DNA of 64,000 nt from assembly GCA_009789175.1 (NCBI GenBank), contig CP046866.1, forward strand, positions 2,728,001 through 2,792,000, written 5' to 3'. Shown one piece after another: positions 1 through 8,096 of this stretch. Made by a program: the position numbers and the translations under genes. Each line of letters begins with the position of its first letter. Within the stretch, counting starts at the first letter, position 1. The notes beneath the pieces were generated by a model. It did not search any database. It saw only the letters and a program-made list of their open reading frames with translations, and was not told the DNA's origin. Origin of the DNA: Salinibaculum litoreum (GTDB taxonomy: Archaea; Halobacteriota; Halobacteria; Halobacteriales; Haloarculaceae).

Positions 1-2
1 CC

Positions 3-1847
3 ACCCGGGACCTCGTCGATACCGAACAGGAGATGGCCGACCTCGAAGCGAAGCAACGGGACCTGCTGGACCGGAGCCAGGAGGGCGACAGCGGTGCCAC
101 GGAGGCACGAGGTGCCGTCATGGACGAACTCGACGCGCTCGAAGACGACCTCGCCGACTTCGAGGAGAAGGCCGTCTGTGACCACTATTATCGCAATCTC
201 ACCACGAATACGGACGAGTTCTTTTCCTGGCTGTACGAGGACGTGCGCACGCCTGATGACATCTACGAGCGCGCCCACCGCGAGGGGTTGTGTGGCTACG
301 AACTCCTCAAAGAGGGTATCGAGAACGTCGATTTGGTGGTCTGTAACTACCACCACCTGCTCGACCCGATGATACGCGAGCAGTTCTTCCGGTGGCTCGG
401 CCGTGACCCCGAGGATGTCATCGCCGTCTTCGACGAGGCTCACAACGTCGAGAACGCCGCCCGCGACCACGCCCGGCGCACGCTCACCGAGACGACCCTC
501 GAAAGCGCACTCGACGAACTGCAAGAATCCGACGACGCCCGCGCCGACGCCGCCTACAACGTCCTCGGTACCTTCCTCGACGCCCTGCGGACAGCCTACG
601 ACGACGCCTTCGCCTTCGGCGAGCGCGAACAGGTCGGCGAGAACTGGCACGACCTCTCGATTGCCAACGAGGGGCGCCGGGACGACCTCACGCTGACGTT
701 CTTGCAGGAGTACACCGGCCCCGGGTTCTCGGCGGAACTGGACCATGCCATCGAACTCGGGAAGGACCTCGACGCCGAGTACGACGAGGCTTACAAATCC
801 GGCGAGGCGAGCGTCCGCAAGGAATGTCAGACCTTGCAGGCGGCCACGTTCGTCCAGGCGTGGCTCTCGGAGGGCGACGCGATGGGCACGTACCCCGTCA
901 TCAGTACGCGTCGTGACGACGAGGGCAACGGCGAAGTCTACGGCCGTGCGGAACTGTACACCTGTATCCCCGAGGAAGTGACGCGTGACCTCTTTGCGGA
1001 GCTACACGCGAGTGTCCTGATGAGTGCCACCCTGCGGCCGTTTTCGGTCACAGAGGACGTGCTCGGCCTGTCCGACACCGAGCGGATGGCCTACGGGGCA
1101 CAGTTCCCCGCGGACCGTCGCCGGACCTATACCGTCGACGGCCCCCCGCTTTTCGCCAGCAAGCGCGACGACCGCCAGGTCCAGCAGACCATCACCGACA
1201 CTATCGAGGACGCCGCCCGCTTCACGCCGGGGAACACGCTCGTCTTCTTCCCGTCCTACGGGGAAGCCAAACGCTATCACGACCGCGTCTCGGCAGGCAC
1301 TACCTACCTCGACGAACCCGGGACGGCCGCCCACGAACTGCGCGACCAGTTCATCGACGACGACGACGCCGTCCTCTTTACGTCGCTGTGGGGGACACTC
1401 GGTGAGGGAGTCAGTTTCGACGGCGACGACGCCCGAACCGTCGTCGTGGTCGGCGTTCCCTACCCGCATCTCGACGACCGGATGGAGGCCGTCCAGGCCG
1501 CCTACAACGAGGCCTTCGACGTGGACGACGCCGAGGACGTGGGTGCGACTGTCGCCGACGAGGACGCCGGCTGGCACTACGCCGTCGAGATACCCACCAT
1601 CCGCAAGACCCGGCAGGCGATGGGCCGGGTCGTCCGCTCGCCCGATGACTACGGTGCGCGCATCCTGCTCGATGCCCGCTACACCGAGCGCGCGGAAATC
1701 GAGATGGGCGAGTACGCCGTTCGTGGTGCCTTCCCCGCCGAGGAACGCGCCGAGATGATAGACGTAGAGCCCGAGAAACTCAAGTTCGGCCTGCTCAACT
1801 TCTATCAGGATGTGGATGGATACGATGGGGACCCGCCAACGCCGTAG
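3..1847 (+). CDS. XPD/Rad3-like ATP-dependent DNA helicase (5' end outside window)
   Basis: Superfamily 2 DEAD2-type helicase. The frame stays open to the left edge (first whole codon at base 3), so the N-terminus with Walker A is missing and the ATG at 33 is not the start. Visible parts: a Cys-containing segment (CDHYYRN, then GLCGYE and VCNYHH) resembling the Fe-S cluster region of XPD, the Walker B/DEAH box at 432-443 in AVFDEAHNVE, a SATLRPF motif III, and C-terminal motifs GTLGEGVSFDG and QAMGRVVRSPDD. The family unwinds 5' to 3' in repair or chromosome maintenance. The last 42 bp recur at 1981-2022 behind a structured element (see findings). Confidence 0.93.
   Translation, partial: TRDLVDTEQEMADLEAKQRDLLDRSQEGDSGATEARGAVMDELDALEDDLADFEEKAVCDHYYRNLTTNTDEFFSWLYEDVRTPDDIYERAHREGLCGYELLKEGIENVDLVVCNYHHLLDPMIREQFFRWLGRDPEDVIAVFDEAHNVENAARDHARRTLTETTLESALDELQESDDARADAAYNVLGTFLDALRTAYDDAFAFGEREQVGENWHDLSIANEGRRDDLTLTFLQEYTGPGFSAELDHAIELGKDLDAEYDEAYKSGEASVRKECQTLQAATFVQAWLSEGDAMGTYPVISTRRDDEGNGEVYGRAELYTCIPEEVTRDLFAELHASVLMSATLRPFSVTEDVLGLSDTERMAYGAQFPADRRRTYTVDGPPLFASKRDDRQVQQTITDTIEDAARFTPGNTLVFFPSYGEAKRYHDRVSAGTTYLDEPGTAAHELRDQFIDDDDAVLFTSLWGTLGEGVSFDGDDARTVVVVGVPYPHLDDRMEAVQAAYNEAFDVDDAEDVGATVADEDAGWHYAVEIPTIRKTRQAMGRVVRSPDDYGARILLDARYTERAEIEMGEYAVRGAFPAEERAEMIDVEPEKLKFGLLNFYQDVDGYDGDPPTP
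1804..1845 (+). repeat. Gene-tail repeat, copy inside the helicase gene
   Basis: The last codons of the helicase gene are 40/42 identical to 1981-2022. The gene copy runs into a TAG stop, the downstream copy into TGA at the same codon position. The two copies are 177 bp apart, a multiple of three. Confidence 0.95.
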
Positions 1848-1980
1848 TTGTAGCCGTGAGTGGGGTGAGCAGTTTACTGACCCGAGGCCGGTGGCCGAGG
1901 GTCAGCCTTTTTCGCCCACGTTTTTCGAGGAGCGGTATGCGACCATCGGGAGCATACCCGACGATGAAAAAGGTGGTCTC
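1846..1980 (+). repeat. Structured post-stop element, copy 1
   Basis: A 135-bp insert between two copies of the helicase gene tail. It holds a strong hairpin (1877-1905) followed by T5, a GCCCA-N2-TTTTT segment, a second hairpin (1934-1940 pairing with 1952-1958) and an AAAAAGGTGGTC end. The core 1906-1978 aligns with 3730-3801 (minus strand) behind tiaS. The two copies keep the second hairpin through paired base changes. CCTTTTT (1906) and AAAAAGG form inverted ends. Function unknown; it may be an RNA element, a miniature mobile element or both. Confidence 0.8.
1877..1912 (+). terminator. Hairpin plus T5 behind the helicase gene
   Basis: CTGACCC (1877-1883) pairs with GGGTCAG (1899-1905), with an inner GGCC/GGCC pairing and a three-base loop. 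TTTTT follows at 1908-1912. The shape is that of an intrinsic terminator about 30 nt after the stop codon. Confidence 0.7.
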
Positions 1981-2022
1981 ATCAGGATGTGGATGGATAT
2001 GATGGGGACCCGCCGACGCCGT
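1981..2022 (+). repeat. Gene-tail repeat, downstream copy of the helicase 3' end
   Basis: Second copy of the helicase tail (40/42 identical to 1804-1845), with an in-register TGA stop at 2022-2024. There is no start codon or gene body upstream of it, so it is a relic or a target duplication. From 2025 to 2130 I see no gene. Confidence 0.93.
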
Positions 2023-2130
2023 GATGGGCGGCCGCGAGGCGTCGGCTAGCGTGCATGTCCACCAGCGGTGTGTGAAGCCGTCGTTTGTCTTACCGAGAAC
2101 GTTATCCACGCCTGAGCACAACCGTCTCAC

Positions 2131-2364
2131 ATGGTCGGCATCGAGATCTCTGGGATGTTGGCTGTCGTCATCGGCCTCCTCGGTGGTGGGTGGATATACC
2201 TTGACGGCCGACAGCGGAACATGGACACCGCCGATATGTGGGCCGTTGGCTTTTTCCTCGGCATGTTCATCCCGCCGATTATCGGGGCGGTCGTCGTCGG
2301 CACGCTCTATCTCCAGCGACGGAACCGAAACCGGGGTCAGCCCGCTCCGGTCGACCGACTGTAG
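2131..2364 (+). CDS. Small two-helix membrane protein
   Basis: 77 aa with two hydrophobic helices (about residues 5-24 and 36-62) separated by a short polar loop (LDGRQRNMDTAD), then a basic tail. The second helix has the IPPIIGAVVVG pattern seen in many small haloarchaeal membrane proteins. It stands alone between the helicase element and the VOC gene. I do not recognise a function. Confidence 0.7.
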   Translation: MVGIEISGMLAVVIGLLGGGWIYLDGRQRNMDTADMWAVGFFLGMFIPPIIGAVVVGTLYLQRRNRNRGQPAPVDRL

Positions 2365-2481
2365 CACACTCTCGACGCACCCCCTTTCTCGGCATAACAC
2401 GACGGACAGCAGCGAGTCGTCTCGTCGTTCTCTGTCTCCGGCAACCGTCACCGTTTTCGCGCCAGCGGCCACCTCTCCTGT

Positions 2482-2895
2482 ATGCCAACTGCCCACCACG
2501 TCGGTATCACCGTCACCGACTTAGAGCGTGCCGTCGAGTTCTACACCGAGGTGTTCGACCTCTCCGTCGTCGCCGACTTTTCCGTCGGCGGCGAGGCCTT
2601 CGAGATCGGCGTCGACGTACCCGACGCGACGGGTAACTTCGCCCATCTCGATGCCGACGGGATTCGCGTCGAGCTCGTCGAGTACGACCCCCAAGGCGAC
2701 CCCGCTCACGCCGACCGGGTACACCAGCCCGGTGCGAAACACCTCGGGCTGGCAGTCGAGAACCTCGACGACTTCTACCGGGCCTTGCCCGAGCAAGTCG
2801 AGACGCTTTCGGAACCACAGACCACTGAAAGCGGCACGCGAATCTGCTTTGTCAGGGACCCCGAGGGGAACCTCATCGAGGTGCTGGAGACCTGA
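2482..2895 (+). CDS. VOC-family (glyoxalase/bleomycin-resistance type) protein
   Basis: 137 aa single VOC module with two beta-alpha-beta-beta-beta halves. The first starts at HHVGITVTDLERAVEFYTE and the second at KHLGLAVENLDDFYRAL, ending in DPEGNLIEVLE. The metal-site pattern of the family is visible: H in HVGITV, E in ELVEYD, H in KHLGLAV and E in LIEVLE. Members include glyoxalase I, dioxygenases and antibiotic-binding proteins, so the substrate cannot be assigned. It is likely a cytoplasmic homodimer. The start ATG is followed at once by the first conserved strand. Confidence 0.88.
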   Translation: MPTAHHVGITVTDLERAVEFYTEVFDLSVVADFSVGGEAFEIGVDVPDATGNFAHLDADGIRVELVEYDPQGDPAHADRVHQPGAKHLGLAVENLDDFYRALPEQVETLSEPQTTESGTRICFVRDPEGNLIEVLET

Positions 2896-2916
2896 CCTCC
2901 GGCGTAGCCAGGAAAT

Positions 2917-3561
2917 TTAGTTGCGCTTGTTGTGACCACGCTTGCGTTTTTTGCGGCCTGGCCCGCCGTCTTTGCCGCGGTTGTGCTTTCTCTGACCCCG
3001 GTTGTCATCCTTTTCCCGTCCCCGTTTTCTACGGCCCGGGTGGTCATCTCTCCCTCGGCCTCGCGTTCCACGGCCCGGATTGTCGTCGTTGCCCCCACCC
3101 GTTCCGGTGACATCACACTCGCCCGGTTCGATGTTGCCGCTACAACAGCCCGAGTCGTTCAGGGCCGCGATAATCTCGTCTACGGAGTCGTAGTAGTTCG
3201 ATGCGCAGTTGTTAGGGTTCAGGCAGAACGTCTCGCTTGCACACCCCTCGATCATCCCGACGATTGCTTCCGCGCCCGATACCTCGTAGCACGACGACGA
3301 CCACTTCCAGTCCTGATTTTGGCGGTCCGAGGTGTACTCTCCCATCGGTCGGCACTCGTAGCCACCGTCAACTGCGACGACGGCTCTGCCGTCCTGACTG
3401 CCCGAGCAGACCTGGCTACAGCCGTAAAACTGGATTTGCCACGCGCTGGCGGTCCCGGTCATCGCCGTCAGCCCGACTGCGCCGCCACCGACTGTCTTCA
3501 GCACGTCTCGCCGGCTGACGGAGATTGCGTTACTACCCTGGGTTCCAGTCACTCGCTCCAT
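2917..3561 (-). CDS. Tat-exported Cys-rich protein with a basic Gly/Arg/Lys tail
   Basis: 214 aa from the ATG at 3561. An upstream in-frame ATG at 3651 would add 30 residues before the signal peptide and is less likely. The twin-arginine signal is SRRDVLKTVGGG, with a likely cleavage after ASA. The mature part (about 110 residues) has ten cysteines and is Trp/Tyr-rich. From about residue 160 it becomes a highly basic low-complexity tail of repeated PGR, RGR and RKR units, using AAA/AGA codons. That is very unusual in an acidic haloarchaeal proteome. I do not recognise a family. A secreted disulfide-rich peptide precursor is possible but unproven. Confidence 0.8.
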   Translation of the reverse strand: MERVTGTQGSNAISVSRRDVLKTVGGGAVGLTAMTGTASAWQIQFYGCSQVCSGSQDGRAVVAVDGGYECRPMGEYTSDRQNQDWKWSSSCYEVSGAEAIVGMIEGCASETFCLNPNNCASNYYDSVDEIIAALNDSGCCSGNIEPGECDVTGTGGGNDDNPGRGTRGRGRDDHPGRRKRGREKDDNRGQRKHNRGKDGGPGRKKRKRGHNKRN

Positions 3562-3677
3562 ACCCACGGGTCGGGTATTGCGTACTTCGTTATGCGTCGC
3601 AATCCGGTGGACTATTTTCGACCATGTCGTGTGTCTGCCGTGGTAGTACACGATTACCGGGCCGACGTGCCCCAGCT

Positions 3678-3723
3678 ATCGCTCCGGATGGACGGGAGCA
3701 TCGAAGCCACCTCTCACCAGTGG
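3678..3723 (-). repeat. Gene-tail repeat, distal copy of the tiaS 3' end
   Basis: 46/46 identical to 3838-3883, the last codons of tiaS. On the minus strand it reads the same tail and ends in TAG, where the gene itself ends in TGA. The surrounding non-coding stretch 3562-3837 holds this copy and the structured element, and nothing else that I recognise. Confidence 0.95.
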
Positions 3724-3837
3724 TTCAGCGACCACCTTTTTCCCGGTCGGGTGCGCTCTGTCGTCGCGCACCGCTCCCGGCAAAAATCTGGCCCAAAAAG
3801 GCCGAGTGCTCACTCCGTTCGCACTCGGGATGTACTC
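3724..3837 (-). repeat. Structured post-stop element, copy 2
   Basis: A 114-bp insert between the two tiaS tail copies. On the minus strand it has a hairpin (3821-3828 with 3802-3809), T5, GGGCCA, a second T5, a second hairpin (3766-3772 with 3750-3756) and GAAAAAGGTGGTC. The order and spacing match the element behind the helicase gene, with core 3730-3801 against 1906-1978. See findings for the compensatory changes. Confidence 0.8.
3795..3828 (-). terminator. Hairpin plus T5 behind tiaS
   Basis: On the minus strand CCGAGTGC (3828-3821) pairs with GCACTCGG (3809-3802), and T5 follows (3799-3795). It is the counterpart of the hairpin at 1877-1912 with a different sequence. Confidence 0.65.
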
Positions 3838-5101
3838 ATCGCTCCGGATGGACGGGAGCATCGAAGCCACCTCTCACCAGTGGCTTCGCGATGTGTCGGC
3901 GTGCCACTGGGGGAACCTCGTACCACCCCTTCTCGATGTCCCGCTCGATGGGCTGCTCGACTTTCCCGTCGGCGCTCGTCGAACAGTCCCGACAGCGATA
4001 GCCGGCGTCTGCCCCCGCCGACTCCATCGAGCGCCCGCAGTCGGGACACTCGGGGACGACCCGTTCCGTCTCGACACGCTCCCGGAGCGCGAACTTCTCC
4101 AGTTTCAGCGTCCCGTCGCTCACTTCGCCACAGGCGGTGATGCGGTCGCCCGGCCACAGCGCCCGCACCCGGTTCCGGAAGCGTTTGGTCGGCTCGAAGG
4201 CAACACATTGGACCGACCTATCCCCCCCATCGAGGGTGAGAAAGACGTGGCCCCCTTCCCGCGTTTCGGGTGCGCTGGCGACAGTCCCGGTCGTCCGGTA
4301 AGCGCGACCGGCCTGCAGGTCGGCCACCGGTGCTGTGTGGAGATGAGCGTCGGTCCCTTGATTCGTGAGGAAGACCTGTCGGGTGGCGACTGGCTCGCTC
4401 TCGATGGCCTCGGCGACCCGGCGAACGGCGTCGGCGTCGTCGCCGCGGATGCCATGCAGGATGGGACACGGTGTCCGGGGAACACAGACCGCCGTGCCCT
4501 CCTCGCGGTCGATGGTGTCCCACACCGCCGGGTACTCCTCGTCTGCCGCTGTGTGAACGGAGTCGACGTCGACCTCGCGGACGGTCCCCCAGCGGTCGCG
4601 CTCCCGGTAGGAGATGCACTCGTAGGTCCACTCGTCGAAGGCGGCCCACGCTCCGGTCGCGGCCGTCGCGCCGACCAGTCCCCGGCCGTTCCCGCGCTCG
4701 ACGGTGTGTGCGTCGCTGTCGGTGAGAGCGGCACGTACCTCGTCAGGGTCGACGTACTCCCGGACTGCCCGGCGGGCGACGGCCGCGAACGCAGAGGGCA
4801 CCGTTTCGGGTGCAGCGCCGACGACGACCGCGCCAGGATTCGTCCGAGGGTCGTCCGTTTCGGCGCGGTCGAGTGCGTTCTCCGCGAGTCCCAGCGCCTC
4901 GCCGGCCAGCAGGTCACAGTGGACGGCCAGCGCGGCGTTACCCCGTGTCTTGTGCTCGACGGCGGGATTGAGGCGAACGAGCAGCGCCCGGTCGACGGTC
5001 CCGCCCGCCTGGCGTACTGCCTGCACGAGGCGCGTCGCGACGTAGGTCGTACACATCCCTCGCTCGCGGGAGTCGGTGTCGTCGACGGCGATGACTGTCA
5101 C
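3836..5101 (-). CDS. tiaS: tRNA(Ile2) 2-agmatinylcytidine synthetase TiaS
   Basis: 421 aa from the GTG at 5101, which places VTVIAVDDTDSRERG at the N-terminus as usual for the family; the longer frame to 5215 would run into the divergent promoter. TiaS attaches agmatine to C34 of tRNA-Ile so that it reads AUA. Visible: the N-terminal DDTDS catalytic motif, a central domain, an OB-fold (about residues 270-340, RAYRTTGTVASAPE onward) and a C-terminal zinc ribbon (CPDCGRSM, then CRDC). The last 46 bp are repeated at 3678-3723. Confidence 0.92.
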   Translation of the reverse strand: MTVIAVDDTDSRERGMCTTYVATRLVQAVRQAGGTVDRALLVRLNPAVEHKTRGNAALAVHCDLLAGEALGLAENALDRAETDDPRTNPGAVVVGAAPETVPSAFAAVARRAVREYVDPDEVRAALTDSDAHTVERGNGRGLVGATAATGAWAAFDEWTYECISYRERDRWGTVREVDVDSVHTAADEEYPAVWDTIDREEGTAVCVPRTPCPILHGIRGDDADAVRRVAEAIESEPVATRQVFLTNQGTDAHLHTAPVADLQAGRAYRTTGTVASAPETREGGHVFLTLDGGDRSVQCVAFEPTKRFRNRVRALWPGDRITACGEVSDGTLKLEKFALRERVETERVVPECPDCGRSMESAGADAGYRCRDCSTSADGKVEQPIERDIEKGWYEVPPVARRHIAKPLVRGGFDAPVHPER

Positions 5102-5253
5102 TATCCGGCCTAACTCCGAGACCCACAAACAGCTTTCGGGGTCGGGGTGTCCTGTCTCCCTGTTGTTATGATCCCGAAATCGCCAGACATCGGCAGCACA
5201 GCCGCCACAACGCATAAATACGAGGAGTGAACTATGTATGGTTAGATAGTAGT

Positions 5254-6219
5254 ATGTCCCGTTCTGCGCTGGTGGGCAACGTTACCGCCATGCTCGAAGA
5301 CGCTGGCTTCGTCGTGAGCGAGCGGTGTGCCATTCGTCCGAAGAGCTTCGACGTCGCCGCCCGGCGGGGCAGAGACACGCTCCTGTTGAAGATTCTCGGC
5401 AACATCGATGCCTTCGACGCCCGTATCGGGGCAGAGATGCGCCGCCTCGGGGAGTATCTCAACGCGACGCCGCTTGTCGTCGGGCTACGGACTCGTGACG
5501 AGGATCTCAAACCCGGCGTGGTCTACTTCCGACACGGCGTTCCCGTGCTGTCGCCCGATACCGCGATGGACCTGTTCGTCGAGGAGGTTCCGCCGCTCAT
5601 CTATGCCGCCCCGGGTGGGCTGTACGTCAACATCGATAGCGAGGTGCTGGCGGACATCCGCGAGGAGCGCGACTGGTCGCTGGGGCGACTCGCACAGGAA
5701 CTGGGTGTCTCCCGCCGGACCGTCTCCAAGTACGAAGACGGGATGGACGCAAGCGTCGAGGTCGCCACCCAGCTCGAAGAACTGTTCGACGCGCCGCTGA
5801 CCTCGCCGGTCGAAGTCCTCGATGGTGCGGATGAAGTCCGCGAGGATACCGAGACGCCAGCCGACCCCGATGTCGACGAGGAAGACGAGCCAATCGTCGC
5901 CGTGTTCACCCGCGTCGGCTACGAGGTCCATCCGACAGAGCGGGCACCGTTCAAGACGGTCAGCGAGGGTGAACAGGACCGCGACCGCGTGCTCACCGGT
6001 CACTCCACGTTCACCGAGACCGCGGAGAAACGCGCCCGCATCATGGCCTCGGTCGGCCGGGTGACGCAGACGACCAGCGTCTACGTCGTCGACGAGGCGC
6101 CCCGCGAATCCATCGACGGCACTGCTCTCGTCGAGGAAGCCGAGATGGAAGATGTCGAGGACCGTATCGACCTTCGGGACCTCATCATGGACCGCGCCGA
6201 GGAAGAAGGCACGGCATAG
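5254..6219 (+). CDS. XRE-type HTH transcriptional regulator
   Basis: 321 aa, starting [10 protein letters not shown] at 5254; an in-frame ATG at 5227 lies too close to the TATA-like element around 5214-5221. The N-terminal half (residues 1-115) resembles the nuclease-like domain found in archaeal regulators of this type. A helix-turn-helix follows in [16 protein letters not shown] and [12 protein letters not shown] (about residues 130-170). The C-terminal part is acidic. It is divergent from tiaS with 152 bp between the start codons. The targets are unknown. Confidence 0.85.
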   Translation: MSRSALVGNVTAMLEDAGFVVSERCAIRPKSFDVAARRGRDTLLLKILGNIDAFDARIGAEMRRLGEYLNATPLVVGLRTRDEDLKPGVVYFRHGVPVLSPDTAMDLFVEEVPPLIYAAPGGLYVNIDSEVLADIREERDWSLGRLAQELGVSRRTVSKYEDGMDASVEVATQLEELFDAPLTSPVEVLDGADEVREDTETPADPDVDEEDEPIVAVFTRVGYEVHPTERAPFKTVSEGEQDRDRVLTGHSTFTETAEKRARIMASVGRVTQTTSVYVVDEAPRESIDGTALVEEAEMEDVEDRIDLRDLIMDRAEEEGTA

Positions 6220-6272
6220 CTACTCGCAGTTTTTTGCACAAGAAGACAGTCCGTCGCGTTTCGGCTACCCCG

Positions 6273-6518
6273 TCAGGCGTAGGTCTCTTCGAGGTATTCC
6301 ACGATATCGTCGGACTCGGGCATTCCCTCGATACCGTTGTCGTTGTCCACGAGGACGGGCACGCCCGTCTGTCCGCTGACCGCTTCGACCTCGTCGCGCT
6401 CGCCGTGGCTCCGGGGTACCATGTGTGACTCGTAGTCTAGGTCGAGTTCGTCCAGCTTTTTCTTCACTTTCGCACAGTACGGGCAGCCTTCGAGTTCGTA
6501 CAGTTCGAGGTTCGGCAT
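6273..6518 (-). CDS. Glutaredoxin-family protein (CPYC)
   Basis: 81 aa thioredoxin fold. The dithiol motif GCPYCAKVKKKLDEL is at residues 11-25, the cis-Pro segment is TGVPVLVDNDNGIEGM and the last helix is ESDDIVEYLEETYA. It is probably a cytoplasmic thiol-disulfide carrier. Haloarchaea use gamma-glutamylcysteine rather than glutathione, so the partner thiol is inferred to be that. It lies downstream of the purine permease on the same strand, 57 bp away. A T6 run at 6232-6237 lies between it and the converging regulator gene. Confidence 0.88.
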   Translation of the reverse strand: MPNLELYELEGCPYCAKVKKKLDELDLDYESHMVPRSHGERDEVEAVSGQTGVPVLVDNDNGIEGMPESDDIVEYLEETYA

Positions 6519-6575
6519 TCACCTGCTGTAGGCCCGCGACCGCAAAAAGAGCGTCGCTGCTGTGTGTCCGTCCCG

Positions 6576-8009
6576 TCAGAGAGCGCCTGCGAGCAGGCCG
6601 CTCGTGCGGACGAAAAAGTAGAACACGAACGCGCTGGCGAGCACCCACTGGCCGGCGTGGACCTCGCGGAACTCGCCCTGTGCGGCCTTGATGATGGGAT
6701 AAGAGATGATGCCCGCGGCGATGCCGTAGGAAATCGAGTAGGTGAACGGCATGATGAACATCGTCAGGCCCGCCGGAACAGCATGGGAGAGGTCGTCCCA
6801 CTCGATGTCGACGATGTTGCGAAGCATGAGCACAGCCACCACCACCAGTGCCAGATGCGAGGCGTGCAGCGGGACGGCGGCCGCGAGCGGGACCAGCGCG
6901 AGCGACGCCAGGAACAACACGGCGACTACGAGCGCGGTCAGGCCGGTCCGGCCACCCTCCTCGACGCCGGTCGAGGACTCGATGTAGGTCGTCACCGTCG
7001 ACGTACCGATGATGCCGCCGACGGTCGTCCCGATGGCATCAGAGAGCAGCGGCTTGTCGATGTCGGGGAGGTTTCCGTCCTCGTCTAAGAAGCCAGCGAC
7101 CTGTCCGACGCCGGTCAGCGTTCCGGCGGTGTCGAAAAAGTCCACGAAGAAAAAGGTGAACACGATGAGCGAGAAGCCAAGCGCGTCGACGTTCGAAAAG
7201 CCGTCCAGGAAGGCCCCGACAAGCGGCGTGATGTCGTAGCCGGCAGCCGAGTAGACCACGTCGGTCTGGCCGGTCAGCGAGGCCGGCGTGTAGAGGGCGA
7301 CGCCCTCGGCGACCTGTGGGTCGATAGCCGAGTAGCCGGCGGCGTCGGCAACGTAGGACGCCACCGTCGTCAGGATGATGCCGAGGACAATCGACCCCGG
7401 GATGTCGGCCGCGTACAGCGCGAACGTGATGAACAGGCCGACGACGGAGATGAGCGCGATGGGGTCGTTGGCGAAGACGGGGTTGAACTGGATGAACGTC
7501 GCCGGGTCGGAGGCGACGACGTGCATCGCCTCCAGCCCGAGAATCGCCAGGAAGAGCCCGATTCCGGCCCCGACGGCGAACTTGACCGGTTCGGGGAAGA
7601 GCTTGATGATGTACTCACGAGCCCCGATTACCGTCAGGAAGATGAAGACGACGCCTTCGACGACGACGGCTGCAAGCGCCGTCTGCCAGGGGACGCCAAG
7701 CCCCAGCACGACGGTAAACGCGAAAAAGGCGTTCAGGCCCAGCCCTGGGGCCTGCGCGAAGGGCCTGTTTGCATACAGCGCCATCGTCAGTGTCGCCGCG
7801 ACCGCCGCGAGAATCGTCACTACCGCAAGCATCTGGATGGTCTGGCCGGGTGTCCGGCCCTCCACCGAGATTGCGGCGCTCAGGATTGCGGGATTGACGA
7901 CGACGATGTAACTCATCGTCAGAAACGTCGTTATCCCGGCGACAACCTCTGTTTTGATGTCCGTGTCGTACTCGTCGAGTTCGAACCACGCCGCCAGTCG
8001 ACCCGCCAT
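6576..8009 (-). CDS. AzgA-type NCS2 purine permease
   Basis: 477 aa, 12-14 predicted membrane helices. The N-terminus TEVVAGITTFLTMSYIVVVNP is the AzgA (guanine/hypoxanthine/adenine) signature. The GLGLNAFFAFTVV and FFFVDFFDTAGTL segments carry the charged and polar residues of the substrate site. It probably works as a proton or sodium symporter for purine bases in the cytoplasmic membrane. The downstream neighbour pyrE (8097-8636) is on the same strand, and the two may share nucleobase-salvage logic. Exact base specificity cannot be read from the sequence. Confidence 0.9.
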   Translation of the reverse strand: MAGRLAAWFELDEYDTDIKTEVVAGITTFLTMSYIVVVNPAILSAAISVEGRTPGQTIQMLAVVTILAAVAATLTMALYANRPFAQAPGLGLNAFFAFTVVLGLGVPWQTALAAVVVEGVVFIFLTVIGAREYIIKLFPEPVKFAVGAGIGLFLAILGLEAMHVVASDPATFIQFNPVFANDPIALISVVGLFITFALYAADIPGSIVLGIILTTVASYVADAAGYSAIDPQVAEGVALYTPASLTGQTDVVYSAAGYDITPLVGAFLDGFSNVDALGFSLIVFTFFFVDFFDTAGTLTGVGQVAGFLDEDGNLPDIDKPLLSDAIGTTVGGIIGTSTVTTYIESSTGVEEGGRTGLTALVVAVLFLASLALVPLAAAVPLHASHLALVVVAVLMLRNIVDIEWDDLSHAVPAGLTMFIMPFTYSISYGIAAGIISYPIIKAAQGEFREVHAGQWVLASAFVFYFFVRTSGLLAGAL

Positions 8010-8096
8010 TTTCTCACCTCTCCGCGCAGACTCGGTTAAAGTTGACGAGACCGGGCGAAACGTATCGAATCGGTGAGGTGACGCTGCCGGTGTCGG

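Noticed and set aside
1877-1905. Possible tRNA fragment (gccggtggccgaggg resembles tRNA-Leu arms)
   Set aside because: No acceptor stem, anticodon arm or T-arm around it. The sequence is a simple palindromic hairpin with a T tail.
1810-2049. Open frame spanning the first post-stop element (79 aa)
   Set aside because: It runs through the structured element and reads the tail copy in a different frame from the helicase. Better explained as non-coding element sequence.
2238-2636. Arg-rich 132-aa frame over the small membrane protein and VOC gene
   Set aside because: Arg/Pro-rich composition typical of shadow frames in GC-rich DNA; it overlaps two real genes.
3676-3870. 64-aa frame over the second post-stop element
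   Set aside because: It begins inside the tail of tiaS and ends in the duplicated tail; no independent start signal. A by-product of the duplication.
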